A DNA stretch of 64,000 nt, from positions 941,285 to 1,005,284 of the forward strand of contig RPFO01000079.1 in the NCBI GenBank assembly GCA_009746045.1, in the 5' to 3' direction. The stretch comes from Mesostigma viride (taxonomy: Eukaryota > Streptophyta > Mesostigmatophyceae > Mesostigmatales > Mesostigmataceae). Below are positions 45,884 through 56,310 of this stretch, piece after piece; positions within the stretch are counted from its first letter, which is position 1, and the number at the start of each line of letters is the position of its first letter. Below the pieces are notes generated by a model, which was given only the letters and a program-made list of their open reading frames with translations, ran no database searches and was not told where the DNA came from. The translations under genes were made by a program, and so were the position numbers.

Positions 45884-46969
45884 ATGGCCATCACCACCCG
45901 CTCCATGGCCTCTATGCGCACTAGGTCCGCGCGCTCTGTCGCGAACGTAGAGAAACCCCTTCGCAAGGTCAAGGGGGTTGTAAAGAATTGCCAGCGTCGC
46001 TGCTGCGAAAAAAACTACTTGCCTGATGCTTCTCCCTGCGTTGTTTTTGATTCAGAGCCCGCTGAACTCCTCACCGGCGCTGTCGAATGCAAGTACCCTG
46101 GCGCTGACATCCTGCCCAGGTCCATCGGGGACGTTTTCAAGGCCCCTTTCGACATCCAGCACGCAGAGAAGACCCACTACCCCTGCGACAAGTGCCACAA
46201 GAGGAGTCCCAACGGGTTCTACCTCCGCCACAACGACACCGTCAGCAGCAACGGGCTGGACGACTGCTGGTGCGACCAGTGCATGGTGGATGTCATCGCC
46301 CCCTTCGCCATGACCGACAGGGACTACTTGGTCCGCTTCATGGACCAGTGGACGAGGATCCTGCCCAGGGGCGAGGAGGTCACCCCCTTCGCGTCCACGT
46401 GGGCGGACCAGCTACCGTACGCCTGCTGCAAGTGCCATCGCATGCCTGAGAACGTGGCGTACCGCGTGAAGGAGGACGAAAATGTCAGCACGCCTCCCGG
46501 CATCTACTGCGAGCCCTGCGCGAACAGGGAGATCGTCCAGCTCGTCCGCCAGGCGTCCGAGTTCGAGTTCGTTGGGCCCTCGCGCACGCGGGAAAATCTC
46601 ATGGCCAAGGGGGAGGAGGTCATCAAGCGGTTCGAGCACGACCCGGAGCTGTCCAAGATCTGCTCGTCCATGACCACCTCGTTCAACCCCTTCGCCTACT
46701 CCAACTGGCCGCCCTCGCGCTGCCAGAGCTGCCTCAGGAACTTCGACCACCACGCCATGACCGCCTACTTCATGTACATCCCGCAGACGAAGGTCATGGG
46801 CGTGGCCTGCCACTACTGCGCCAGGAACGTCAAGGACAAGGCCATCCTCAAGTTCGACGGATACGGCATCTTCAACGCAGTCAAGGCCGCCAACCAGAGC
46901 ACGCCGCTCGACCAGCTCTCCGGCTTCAACGCGCCATTCACGGACTCCTACGAGTCTGTCCTCCACTGA
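45884..46969 (+). CDS. Cysteine-rich multi-zinc protein
   Basis: The 361-residue protein starts with a basic, Ser/Thr/Arg-rich tail (MAITTRSMASMRTRS). Three zinc modules of C-x2-C...C-x2-C type follow: CDKC with CDQC near 100-135, CCKC with CEPC near 180-215, and CQSC with CHYC near 280-310. The spacing repeats, pointing to internal duplication of a zinc-ribbon unit. No RING or PHD spacing is exact. It shares a heat-shock promoter with the MYND gene, so joint regulation is likely. Function is unknown. Confidence 0.6.
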   Translation: MAITTRSMASMRTRSARSVANVEKPLRKVKGVVKNCQRRCCEKNYLPDASPCVVFDSEPAELLTGAVECKYPGADILPRSIGDVFKAPFDIQHAEKTHYPCDKCHKRSPNGFYLRHNDTVSSNGLDDCWCDQCMVDVIAPFAMTDRDYLVRFMDQWTRILPRGEEVTPFASTWADQLPYACCKCHRMPENVAYRVKEDENVSTPPGIYCEPCANREIVQLVRQASEFEFVGPSRTRENLMAKGEEVIKRFEHDPELSKICSSMTTSFNPFAYSNWPPSRCQSCLRNFDHHAMTAYFMYIPQTKVMGVACHYCARNVKDKAILKFDGYGIFNAVKAANQSTPLDQLSGFNAPFTDSYESVLH

Positions 46970-47014
46970 CCTTCTGCATTTTTTAAATATATGCAGAGTC
47001 TAAAGCTGGCCGCG

Positions 47015-47380
47015 ATGAAGTGCTCCAAGAAGACCAAGGCCGGCGCAGACTGCAAGAACAAGGCCAGGAGCGGATATAAAACTTGCGCCTGTCACTCTGC
47101 GGCCCAGAAGACAAAGCGAAGGACGCGACGACACGCTGCCAGGGCCTACACGCCAACGCCTCCTGCGTCTGATACTGAGCCTGTTGAATATGATCCTGAC
47201 TTTGTTCCTCCTAGAGAGTCGTTTAGATATGAGCAGGTTCCTAGTGGGCCTATGCGCAGAAATAGGACTAGGGCAAAGAAGGGGAGGCCTTACCCCCCCA
47301 CGAATTTCAGGTATCAGCCTTGGTACGACCCCACTGGCCCGAACAGATCCACTGGGCCTGTGACGTACGGCTCGGATTGA
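47015..47380 (+). CDS. Cys/His-tagged small protein
   Basis: From ATG 47015 the product has 121 residues; ATG 46991 adds eight. The tag is MKCSKKTKAGADC, CACHSAAQKTKRR, RRHAARA. The remainder is Pro-, Tyr- and Arg-rich and unstructured, with an RNRTRAKKGRP stretch. It lies 200 bases outside the large inverted repeat and is the most distal member of the tag family. A TGTAA word is 14 bases past the stop. Confidence 0.6.
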   Translation: MKCSKKTKAGADCKNKARSGYKTCACHSAAQKTKRRTRRHAARAYTPTPPASDTEPVEYDPDFVPPRESFRYEQVPSGPMRRNRTRAKKGRPYPPTNFRYQPWYDPTGPNRSTGPVTYGSD

Positions 47381-47448
47381 CTGTCTAAATCCTTGTAATT
47401 ATTTATTTTTTAATGAAAAAACTTTGTGCATGTCCCACACACTGTGCA

Positions 47449-47480
47449 GGGCCACGGGACTTAGCCGATTCCCGTGGCCC
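47449..47480. terminator. 11-bp perfect hairpin after the last tag gene
   Basis: GGGCCACGGGA pairs exactly with TCCCGTGGCCC across a ten-base loop. It lies about 70 bases past the tag-gene stop. It may end the transcript or be part of the repeat-boundary structure that follows. Confidence 0.5.
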
Positions 47481-47502
47481 AAAACAAAAACCGCGGAACC
47501 AT

Positions 47503-47598
47503 GGGGTCACCTTCGCGGAGCGTAGTAAGGGCCCGAAGGTGTGTTGACACGGGAAAAGGGGGCTTCCCCCCTTACTACAAAAACCCAAGGTGACCCCA
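47503..47598. repeat. Nested hairpin spanning the edge of the large inverted repeat
   Basis: The outer stem is GGGGTCACCTT with AAGGTGACCCC; the inner stem is GTAGTAAGG with CCTTACTAC. The left boundary of the large inverted repeat (47575) falls within the inner right stem, so the far arm retains only the outer half. The rest of 47381-47817 shows no gene. Confidence 0.6.
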
Positions 47599-47817
47599 AG
47601 GGGTCCACCTGACATGCACATTCCCCACAGGAAAACACCCTGGAGATAGCCTCAGGGTGTGACAGATACTAGCACAGGAAAATCACATTACACGTGGGCA
47701 TGCATGGTAATTTTATTCCATTAATTGATTAATATAAAAGTACAGCATTACAGCTGGTTGTCACAGTACATTGCTGGCTCAATGGCCCTCGTCCATATCA
47801 TTACAGTGCTGGCAAAT

Positions 47818-48819
47818 CTACTTCTTTCCAGGCATGGTTGACAGGAAATGGGAAAGCATCTCATTGACCTCCTGGTCGTCAGAATGCATGGCCTTCATGT
47901 GGGCCTTCACCCTGTCCTCTACGCTCAGCTGCTTGACAGGTGCAGCTGCTGCTGCTGGAGACGTCTTGACAGGTGCAGCTGCTGCTGCTGGAGACGCATG
48001 GACAGGTGCTGCAGCAGTGGGCGTCCTGACACGAGGATTGGTAGCAACAATCTTGATGTCGGGCTTGGGAACAACAAGCTTGATGCTGGGCTTGGGAGAA
48101 GGGGTCTTGGTGGACGCCGGTGGCGTGACAGGCGTGGGCTCGTCGACCTTGACACGCTTTGCAGGAGGGCGAACCTCCTCCGAGTGCTCGACCTTCCACG
48201 GCATCTTGTCCGAAACATTTGCAGCAACGACAAGGGGAATAACGACAGGGGGAGTGTCATCTCCGACCACGTCGACCGATTCTTCTTTCTCCTCCTCCTG
48301 CTGCTGCTGCTTGTTGCCATACAGCTTCTCCATCTCGACGTGCGCGTTCCAGGATGCCCTGGCGTTCTTGGCGGTCACCTTCTGGTCCACCGTCAGGTAA
48401 GAGAACTGCGGACTAACCATGTTGGTGCCACGAAAGGAATTCAAGAAATACTGCATCTTATTGTCGTAATCGGTGCTGATCTTCTCGATGTGAATCCACA
48501 TCTTGGAGTCGTCGTGAAAGTGGGCGTGCACCATCATTTCACCCCCCTCCATCTTCACGTTATCGAATTTAATGATATCATCATCATCCACAAAGGAATC
48601 CTCATCTTCCTCGTCCTCATCCTCGCTAGAGGTGAGGGAATGAATCGTGATATCCTGGTTCGACGGCCCAGCGCCTGCATTCTTGCTACGAGGTGCGCCC
48701 TTCCCCTCGTGCTTGTCTACAATTGCCTGCAATTTGTCGCCCAGGGCGTAACATATTGCGTCGATGGGATACCTCTTAACCTGCTTAACATTTGCCCTTA
48801 ATATTTCGTTGATTTTCAT
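47818..48819 (-). CDS. Acidic/Ala-Pro-rich protein, left-arm copy
   Basis: From ATG 48819 the product has 333 residues. The open frame extends 54 bases further upstream without an ATG, to a TTAATTGCAG that could be a splice acceptor, so a first exon may be missing. An N-terminal helical part is followed by an acidic stretch (SSEDEDEEDEDS), a globular middle, a Gln/Glu run, a Pro/Lys-rich segment and an ASPAAAAAPVKT repeat. No domain is recognised; a nuclear role is plausible. It differs from the right-arm copy by one residue. Confidence 0.55.
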   Translation of the reverse strand: MKINEILRANVKQVKRYPIDAICYALGDKLQAIVDKHEGKGAPRSKNAGAGPSNQDITIHSLTSSEDEDEEDEDSFVDDDDIIKFDNVKMEGGEMMVHAHFHDDSKMWIHIEKISTDYDNKMQYFLNSFRGTNMVSPQFSYLTVDQKVTAKNARASWNAHVEMEKLYGNKQQQQEEEKEESVDVVGDDTPPVVIPLVVAANVSDKMPWKVEHSEEVRPPAKRVKVDEPTPVTPPASTKTPSPKPSIKLVVPKPDIKIVATNPRVRTPTAAAPVHASPAAAAAPVKTSPAAAAAPVKQLSVEDRVKAHMKAMHSDDQEVNEMLSHFLSTMPGKK

Positions 48820-49380
48820 TCTCCCTATAACGTTCTTTATTGCTCCAGGGCTATGGTCGCCTGCTTGCTGCAATTAATTAATTACATCCATGCACGCCGC
48901 CATTTGTTTGATTTTCTGTCCATTTGCGCCAGGTGAGTCGACCCGGCCCTTACATTCGTGCCAAGTCCACTGTATATTGGGTGCACATATAGTGTACTGC
49001 GTTCGTACGGCGTCAGTACCTAATTTCCAAGTCGTACGGTGCAGTACCGGCGCGGCGTCGAATTCTCAGTTTCGGACTTGGACCAATTTGCCTAAGTCCC
49101 ACACACTAGGTAAAATGGGTCTCCCACGCTAGTGTACGGACCAAATCACTTGGCCAATTGTCAAACAAATTATATGGGCGTGTCAGGCTCATTGAGTAGA
49201 TGAATTAGGAATGTTCACATGCAAGAAAATGTTCATTGATGAATTAATTAAGTCACAAAATGTACTTAACATTGTATACGGTAAGTTTGCTACCATGGGA
49301 ATTCCATCTTTCCAAGGCCATGCCCTATCTGAAAATGGTAAAGGGCTATCTAATAAAGGCCTAGCAACATTAACAAGGGT
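48820..49380. other. Non-coding stretch in the left arm
   Basis: About 560 bases lie between the two minus-strand genes. The part near 49000-49130 is GC-rich with TACGGTGCAGTACCGGCGCGG words; the part near 49140-49380 is AT-rich. No credible frame is visible. It should hold the promoter, and perhaps a first exon, of the 333-residue protein. Confidence 0.5.
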
Positions 49381-50508
49381 CTAGAACACATAGACAACCT
49401 TGTCCTCGTCAATCTTCTCCTTCTTCACCATTGGCTCAGTGGCTGGAGGGGAGGTGGCAGCACGCTTGGGGCCAGGGTTCCCCCTCAGGAACTCCTGCTT
49501 GGGGACCTCCACTACATCGTCATCCTCCTCCTCCTTCTTGCCCTTGGCAGCCATCTTGGACTTGGTGTGCTTGACAGTCCTTGCAGGCTCCTCCTCCTTC
49601 TTGGGCTCCTCCTTGGAGTCTGCCTCGTTCTCGGCCTTGATCTCGTCCCTGACCTTCTGCCAGAAGTCAGCAGGATCCCATGGCTCTGTGGCCTCCAGCT
49701 CCTCCTCCCCCTCCTCCTCCTCAGAGCCCTCAGACTCCTCCTCCTCCTCCTCACCCTCAGAGACCTCCATCTCTGGCTTGGGGGTGATGAAGGGGTGGCC
49801 CTTGGGGTTCAGGATGGTGTCTTCTGCCTCCTCCTTCTCGAGCTGGGCCCTGCGCTGGCGGTACGCCTTCTTGAGGTCCTTGAGCTTCTTCGCCCTCTCC
49901 TGCTGCCTCAGCTCAATCTGGAGGGGAGCGTCGAAGTCCATCACGTTGGACTCGCGGGCGGTCTTGGGCCTGTCGAGGTTGGTGAAGGCGAAGTCCCAAT
50001 CGATGCACTTGACGCAGTGCTTCCTCTCCCAGTTGGCGTCTGGGACAATCTCCCAAGGGAAAGCCTCCTCGTTGCAGGTCGGGCAGTGGCACTCACGCTT
50101 GGTGTGAGTGATGGGAGTGACCTTTCCAGTCTGCAAAGTGGGGGCAGCACGTAAAAAAAAACAAAGGGGTGTGTGATGTTAGAATCCACAAGAGGAGTGC
50201 AAGGGGCAAATCAGAAGTGCAAAAAACAAAGGGAAAGCAATTTTTACCTCGATATCTCGCTCGCACGCCCTGCAAACATCGACGTGCTTAATGGTGTATC
50301 CTCCATCCTTGAAGCGGAAAACTACCCTTGGAAGCACCTCATTGCACTGGCGGCAAATAGCCGTCCTGTCTGCGTTAAAACGTGCGTTGGCCTTGACCCT
50401 GATAGAACTGATCTTATCAAACAAATCGTGCATTTGGTTTGTCATCTTGTCTACCTGCAGACCATTGCCTCCATGATCACGGGATGGGGTGCGCTTGGTG
50501 CGTGCCAT
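49381..50508 (-). CDS. Zinc-ribbon acidic protein with one intron, left-arm copy
   Basis: Exons are 50508-50248 and 50130-49381. The 117-base intron begins GTAAAAA and ends TTTGCAG. The joined 336-residue protein has N-terminal basic residues, C-x2-C pairs at CRQC and CRAC in exon 1 and CPTC and CVKC in exon 2, a Lys/Arg coiled coil, a long Glu-rich stretch and a basic, Pro-rich end. It resembles the 42371 gene in ribbon plus acidic build. A TATAAAA box lies about 100 bases upstream of the ATG. Probably a nuclear regulator. Confidence 0.7.
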
Positions 50509-51088
50509 TGTTTTGCGCTTAGGGATGGTTGCTAAGGGGCTTGGTTGCTGTGAGAACTGTTGGTGGTTGGACTTGAGCTATGGCGTTGGAGGCCGGGGGC
50601 GAACCCTTTTATACCTTACTCCCGAGGATGCCTCACAGGATTTGCGAAAAACTTTGCGCAAAAAATCCTATCCGCCAGCTAGGTAACGGCAACGCGGCCT
50701 GTGCTGCACCACACGATCGGGCCGCGGGGCCGCGGATATCCACAAGAATCTTGTCAGAAGATACTTTTCTCGCGGACCGTCCACGCGGCCCCTGACAGAA
50801 ACCGCCAAAAACTGACGAAACCGCCAAAACGTGTGCCGGTCCACGCTGGACCGGTACCGTAACCGTCGGTCAGATACGGACCGTCCCGAGCCGTACTACG
50901 GGAAACCGCGGCGCCGCGCCGCCGCGTGTGCGGTTACACGCGAAACGGTCAGCCGCGGCCCGAAACCGTAAATCCCGGCAATTGACAAGATTTCTCGAAT
51001 TGCATAAGGGTCTATCCACTTCGCAACCAAGGGCACTCACCACTACGCACCTCCATAGCCACAACAACCAAGTCCTTCTCTCACAACG
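50509..51088. promoter_or_regulatory. Divergent promoter of the two intron-containing genes, left arm
   Basis: The minus-strand gene has a clear TATAAAA (50608-50614 in reverse complement) after GAGTAAGG. The remainder is very GC-rich with many CGCG, GGTACCG and CCGCGG words and partial palindromes. GAATCTTGTCAGAAG near 50750 is an imperfect heat-shock element. No TATA box is seen near the plus-strand ATG. Confidence 0.5.
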
Positions 51089-52252
51089 ATGCCTAGAGCA
51101 GGTTCCTCCGTGCACCCCCACGGCCCACGTCCTGGATTAGGAGGTAGAGCAACAGCTAGAATGTCTTCTGGAGGCCCATCCATGTCACGCGCTGGAACTC
51201 GCGATATACAGAACCGCCATGACGAACCAGACCCTGGTAATTGCTGTTTCCATGGACGCCTGTTGTTTGCAAGTGTTTTCAGCCTCAAAATCTCGCTCCT
51301 TCTATGATTTCCACGACTCACATTTTTTTGCATTTTTTTTACGTTGATTTTTTTTTTTGTATTTTTTGCAGAGGACACACCTGAGGCCAAACGGGCCAGG
51401 GAGATGCCCATGAAGCATAAGCCCACCCCTGACTACCTGGTGGAAAGATCATGGAAGGAGCGTTTCGAAACCATGGCCGCCAGCGTCAAAGAAGCCTCCG
51501 GCGTCAAACTTCCCATCTGCTGTTTCTGCCACGGGCCAAGCAAGACGAAGAAGTACGTCAGGCTCGTCCCGCTGTCTGGCCGCCTCGTGCACGAGTGCAA
51601 CGTCCTCCTCTGCCCCGAATGCGCCACCAACATGAAGCAGTTTCACCTCGCCAAGTCAGATGGCGCCAACACGCACATGAGATGCCCTCTGTGCATGTGT
51701 GACGTCGTCACCCACTCTGAGAAATTCTACGCTGTGGACCACGCTCTCAACGAGCTGATAGCAGCGATGGACTACGCACTCTGCGAGCACGGCTGTGGCG
51801 CCTACCTGCACGCTGACGAGACAAAGCTGCACTCTGCCACCTGCAACAGGAACCACTACGAGTGCGGCTTCTCAGTGGACCTGAAGAACGACGAGGGCAT
51901 GAGGGTCAGGACGGGGTGCGCGTTTGTGGGCAAGAAGGAGGAGATCACGGAGCACATGAAGACGTGCTTCTACTACCACGAAGCATCCTCCATCAAGAAG
52001 CTGAAGGACAAGGTCGAGCAAGTCGCATCCGTGAAGTCAGACATGGAGAAAAACAAGCCCCGTGTCAGGGAGCTCCTGAGGAGGCTCTTCGACTTCAACG
52101 CAGACGAGATGGACGCTGTGATGGAGCGTCTGGCGCAGAAGGAGATGGAGAGGGTGGGCCAGCTCCCACTAGCCCAGGCACTGACTGACGCACAGCCCCC
52201 AATAACAGATAGTGAGCTGGCAGCTGCAGTAGACCTCACCCAGTCAGACTAG
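51089..52252 (+). CDS. RING/TRAF-type zinc protein with one intron, left-arm copy
   Basis: Exons are 51089-51236 and 51372-52252; the 135-base intron runs from GTAATT to a T-rich tract ending TTGCAG. The 342-residue protein has a Gly/Arg/Ser-rich N-terminus. Cys pairs follow as CCFC, CPEC and CPLC in RING-like spacing, then TRAF-type finger motifs (CEHGC...H...C and GCAF...H...C), a coiled coil, and an acidic C-terminus. Proteins of this plan are often E3 ubiquitin ligases. Exon 1 is needed for an ATG; exon 2 alone has no credible start. The ligase role is inferred. Confidence 0.7.
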
Positions 52253-52876
52253 GTGCAGATGCCAGCATAAGATATAGGTCAGTGTTAATGCTAGCACAGG
52301 GGGATGCCAGCATAAGATGTGGATGTTTATTATTTAATGACAGAAGATGTGAATGTTTGGGCCAGAATTTAAAAATTATCTAAGACCCACATTATATTTT
52401 AAGTAGCTTTCAGTAGAAACAGGCCACGTGGCAGCCAAAAAGCCCGAGGTAGCCGGACTAGCACGGGCGGATCGCGGAACGCGGAATCCCGTGGGCTCCC
52501 AGCAGGGGACGGGAGGTTCCCGTGGGAAAATCATTTTTAGTTTCCAGGGTTAACAATTACGGGCGCCCGTAATTGTTAACCCTGGAAACTAAAAATGATT
52601 TTCCCACGGGAACCTCCCGTCCCCTGCTGGGAGCCCACGGGATTCCGCGTTCCGCGATCCGCCCGTGCTAGTCCGGCTACCTCGGGCTTTTTGGCTGCCA
52701 CGTGGCCTGTTTCTACTGAAAGCTACTTAAAATATAATGTGGGTCTTAGATAATTTTTAAATTCTGGCCCAAACATTCACATCTTCTGTCATTAAATAAT
52801 AAACATCCACATCTTATGCTGGCATCCCCCTGTGCTAGCATTAACACTGACCTATATCTTATGCTGGCATCTGCAC
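52253..52876. other. Centre of the large palindrome
   Basis: The two RING-gene copies converge on this 624-base perfect palindrome. It includes AT-rich outer parts and a GC-rich middle, centred on ACGGGCGCCCGT with GGGTTAACAATT flanking. No gene is present. With no spacer it could fold into a complete cruciform, as a joined pair of viral hairpin or terminal ends would. Confidence 0.85.
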
Positions 52877-54040
52877 CTAGTCTGACTGGGTGAGGTCTAC
52901 TGCAGCTGCCAGCTCACTATCTGTTATTGGGGGCTGTGCGTCAGTCAGTGCCTGGGCTAGTGGGAGCTGGCCCACCCTCTCCATCTCCTTCTGCGCCAGA
53001 CGCTCCATCACAGCGTCCATCTCGTCTGCGTTGAAGTCGAAGAGCCTCCTCAGGAGCTCCCTGACACGGGGCTTGTTTTTCTCCATGTCTGACTTCACGG
53101 ATGCGACTTGCTCGACCTTGTCCTTCAGCTTCTTGATGGAGGATGCTTCGTGGTAGTAGAAGCACGTCTTCATGTGCTCCGTGATCTCCTCCTTCTTGCC
53201 CACAAACGCGCACCCCGTCCTGACCCTCATGCCCTCGTCGTTCTTCAGGTCCACTGAGAAGCCGCACTCGTAGTGGTTCCTGTTGCAGGTGGCAGAGTGC
53301 AGCTTTGTCTCGTCAGCGTGCAGGTAGGCGCCACAGCCGTGCTCGCAGAGTGCGTAGTCCATCGCTGCTATCAGCTCGTTGAGAGCGTGGTCCACAGCGT
53401 AGAATTTCTCAGAGTGGGTGACGACGTCACACATGCACAGAGGGCATCTCATGTGCGTGTTGGCGCCATCTGACTTGGCGAGGTGAAACTGCTTCATGTT
53501 GGTGGCGCATTCGGGGCAGAGGAGGACGTTGCACTCGTGCACGAGGCGGCCAGACAGCGGGACGAGCCTGACGTACTTCTTCGTCTTGCTTGGCCCGTGG
53601 CAGAAACAGCAGATGGGAAGTTTGACGCCGGAGGCTTCTTTGACGCTGGCGGCCATGGTTTCGAAACGCTCCTTCCATGATCTTTCCACCAGGTAGTCAG
53701 GGGTGGGCTTATGCTTCATGGGCATCTCCCTGGCCCGTTTGGCCTCAGGTGTGTCCTCTGCAAAAAATACAAAAAAAAAAATCAACGTAAAAAAAATGCA
53801 AAAAAATGTGAGTCGTGGAAATCATAGAAGGAGCGAGATTTTGAGGCTGAAAACACTTGCAAACAACAGGCGTCCATGGAAACAGCAATTACCAGGGTCT
53901 GGTTCGTCATGGCGGTTCTGTATATCGCGAGTTCCAGCGCGTGACATGGATGGGCCTCCAGAAGACATTCTAGCTGTTGCTCTACCTCCTAATCCAGGAC
54001 GTGGGCCGTGGGGGTGCACGGAGGAACCTGCTCTAGGCAT
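52877..54040 (-). CDS. RING/TRAF-type zinc protein with one intron, right-arm copy
   Basis: Exons are 54040-53893 and 53757-52877. The protein is identical to the left-arm copy as far as I can read. Both copies have intact frames and splice sites, so neither shows decay. Confidence 0.7.
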
Positions 54041-54620
54041 CGTTGTGAGAGAAGGACTTGGTTGTTGTGGCTATGGAGGTGCGTAGTGGTGAGTGCCCTT
54101 GGTTGCGAAGTGGATAGACCCTTATGCAATTCGAGAAATCTTGTCAATTGCCGGGATTTACGGTTTCGGGCCGCGGCTGACCGTTTCGCGTGTAACCGCA
54201 CACGCGGCGGCGCGGCGCCGCGGTTTCCCGTAGTACGGCTCGGGACGGTCCGTATCTGACCGACGGTTACGGTACCGGTCCAGCGTGGACCGGCACACGT
54301 TTTGGCGGTTTCGTCAGTTTTTGGCGGTTTCTGTCAGGGGCCGCGTGGACGGTCCGCGAGAAAAGTATCTTCTGACAAGATTCTTGTGGATATCCGCGGC
54401 CCCGCGGCCCGATCGTGTGGTGCAGCACAGGCCGCGTTGCCGTTACCTAGCTGGCGGATAGGATTTTTTGCGCAAAGTTTTTCGCAAATCCTGTGAGGCA
54501 TCCTCGGGAGTAAGGTATAAAAGGGTTCGCCCCCGGCCTCCAACGCCATAGCTCAAGTCCAACCACCAACAGTTCTCACAGCAACCAAGCCCCTTAGCAA
54601 CCATCCCTAAGCGCAAAACA
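54041..54620. promoter_or_regulatory. Divergent promoter of the two intron-containing genes, right arm
   Basis: This is the mirror of 50509-51088, with TATAAAA at 54515-54521 upstream of the plus-strand ribbon gene and the same GC-rich palindromic words. Confidence 0.5.
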
Positions 54621-55749
54621 ATGGCACGCACCAAGCGCACCCCATCCCGTGATCATGGAGGCAATGGTCTGCAGGTAGACAAGATGACAAACCAAATGCA
54701 CGATTTGTTTGATAAGATCAGTTCTATCAGGGTCAAGGCCAACGCACGTTTTAACGCAGACAGGACGGCTATTTGCCGCCAGTGCAATGAGGTGCTTCCA
54801 AGGGTAGTTTTCCGCTTCAAGGATGGAGGATACACCATTAAGCACGTCGATGTTTGCAGGGCGTGCGAGCGAGATATCGAGGTAAAAATTGCTTTCCCTT
54901 TGTTTTTTGCACTTCTGATTTGCCCCTTGCACTCCTCTTGTGGATTCTAACATCACACACCCCTTTGTTTTTTTTTACGTGCTGCCCCCCACTTTGCAGA
55001 CTGGAAAGGTCACTCCCATCACTCACACCAAGCGTGAGTGCCACTGCCCGACCTGCAACGAGGAGGCTTTCCCTTGGGAGATTGTCCCAGACGCCAACTG
55101 GGAGAGGAAGCACTGCGTCAAGTGCATCGATTGGGACTTCGCCTTCACCAACCTCGACAGGCCCAAGACCGCCCGCGAGTCCAACGTGATGGACTTCGAC
55201 GCTCCCCTCCAGATTGAGCTGAGGCAGCAGGAGAGGGCGAAGAAGCTCAAGGACCTCAAGAAGGCGTACCGCCAGCGCAGGGCCCAGCTCGAGAAGGAGG
55301 AGGCAGAAGACACCATCCTGAACCCCAAGGGCCACCCCTTCATCACCCCCAAGCCAGAGATGGAGGTCTCTGAGGGTGAGGAGGAGGAGGAGGAGTCTGA
55401 GGGCTCTGAGGAGGAGGAGGGGGAGGAGGAGCTGGAGGCCACAGAGCCATGGGATCCTGCTGACTTCTGGCAGAAGGTCAGGGACGAGATCAAGGCCGAG
55501 AACGAGGCAGACTCCAAGGAGGAGCCCAAGAAGGAGGAGGAGCCTGCAAGGACTGTCAAGCACACCAAGTCCAAGATGGCTGCCAAGGGCAAGAAGGAGG
55601 AGGAGGATGACGATGTAGTGGAGGTCCCCAAGCAGGAGTTCCTGAGGGGGAACCCTGGCCCCAAGCGTGCTGCCACCTCCCCTCCAGCCACTGAGCCAAT
55701 GGTGAAGAAGGAGAAGATTGACGAGGACAAGGTTGTCTATGTGTTCTAG
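54621..55749 (+). CDS. Zinc-ribbon acidic protein with one intron, right-arm copy
   Basis: Exons are 54621-54881 and 55000-55749; the intron is 118 bases, one longer than in the left arm because of a C run just before its acceptor. The spliced protein is the same 336 residues as in the left arm. The one-base difference does not affect coding. Confidence 0.7.
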
Positions 55750-56310
55750 ACCCTTGTTAATGTTGCTAGGCCTTTATTAGATAGCCCTTTACCATTTTCA
55801 GATAGGGCATGGCCTTGGAAAGATGGAATTCCCATGGTAGCAAACTTACCGTATACAATGTTAAGTACATTTTGTGACTTAATTAATTCATCAATGAACA
55901 TTTTCTTGCATGTGAACATTCCTAATTCATCTACTCAATGAGCCTGACACGCCCATATAATTTGTTTGACAATTGGCCAAGTGATTTGGTCCGTACACTA
56001 GCGTGGGAGACCCATTTTACCTAGTGTGTGGGACTTAGGCAAATTGGTCCAAGTCCGAAACTGAGAATTCGACGCCGCGCCGGTACTGCACCGTACGACT
56101 TGGAAATTAGGTACTGACGCCGTACGAACGCAGTACACTATATGTGCACCCAATATACAGTGGACTTGGCACGAATGTAAGGGCCGGGTCGACTCACCTG
56201 GCGCAAATGGACAGAAAATCAAACAAATGGCGGCGTGCATGGATGTAATTAATTAATTGCAGCAAGCAGGCGACCATAGCCCTGGAGCAATAAAGAACGT
56301 TATAGGGAGA
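55750..56310. other. Non-coding stretch in the right arm
   Basis: This mirrors 48820-49380: AT-rich near the ribbon gene, GC-rich near 56080, then the likely promoter or first exon of the next gene. No credible frame is seen. Confidence 0.5.

Larger units (their letters stand above)
47575..52564. repeat. Large inverted repeat, left arm
   Basis: This arm of 4,990 bases is matched in reverse complement by 52565-57555. The centre of symmetry is between 52564 and 52565, inside ACGGGCGCCCGT, with no spacer. I found only two differences: five G in this arm against six C in the other (near 50143 and 54985, inside an intron) and C at 48243 against A at 56887 (a Val/Ile change). Partner coordinates sum to 105,129, shifting to 105,130 outside the one-base difference. 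Confidence 0.95.

Noticed and set aside
47848-48801. 317-codon plus-strand frame in the left repeat arm and its mirror
   Set aside because: It is a shadow of the acidic gene; its Leu/Val/Arg runs reflect antisense GAG, GAC and Pro codons.
49400-50154. Leu- and Ser-rich frames opposite the Glu-rich exon
   Set aside because: They are antisense readings of a GAG-rich tract.
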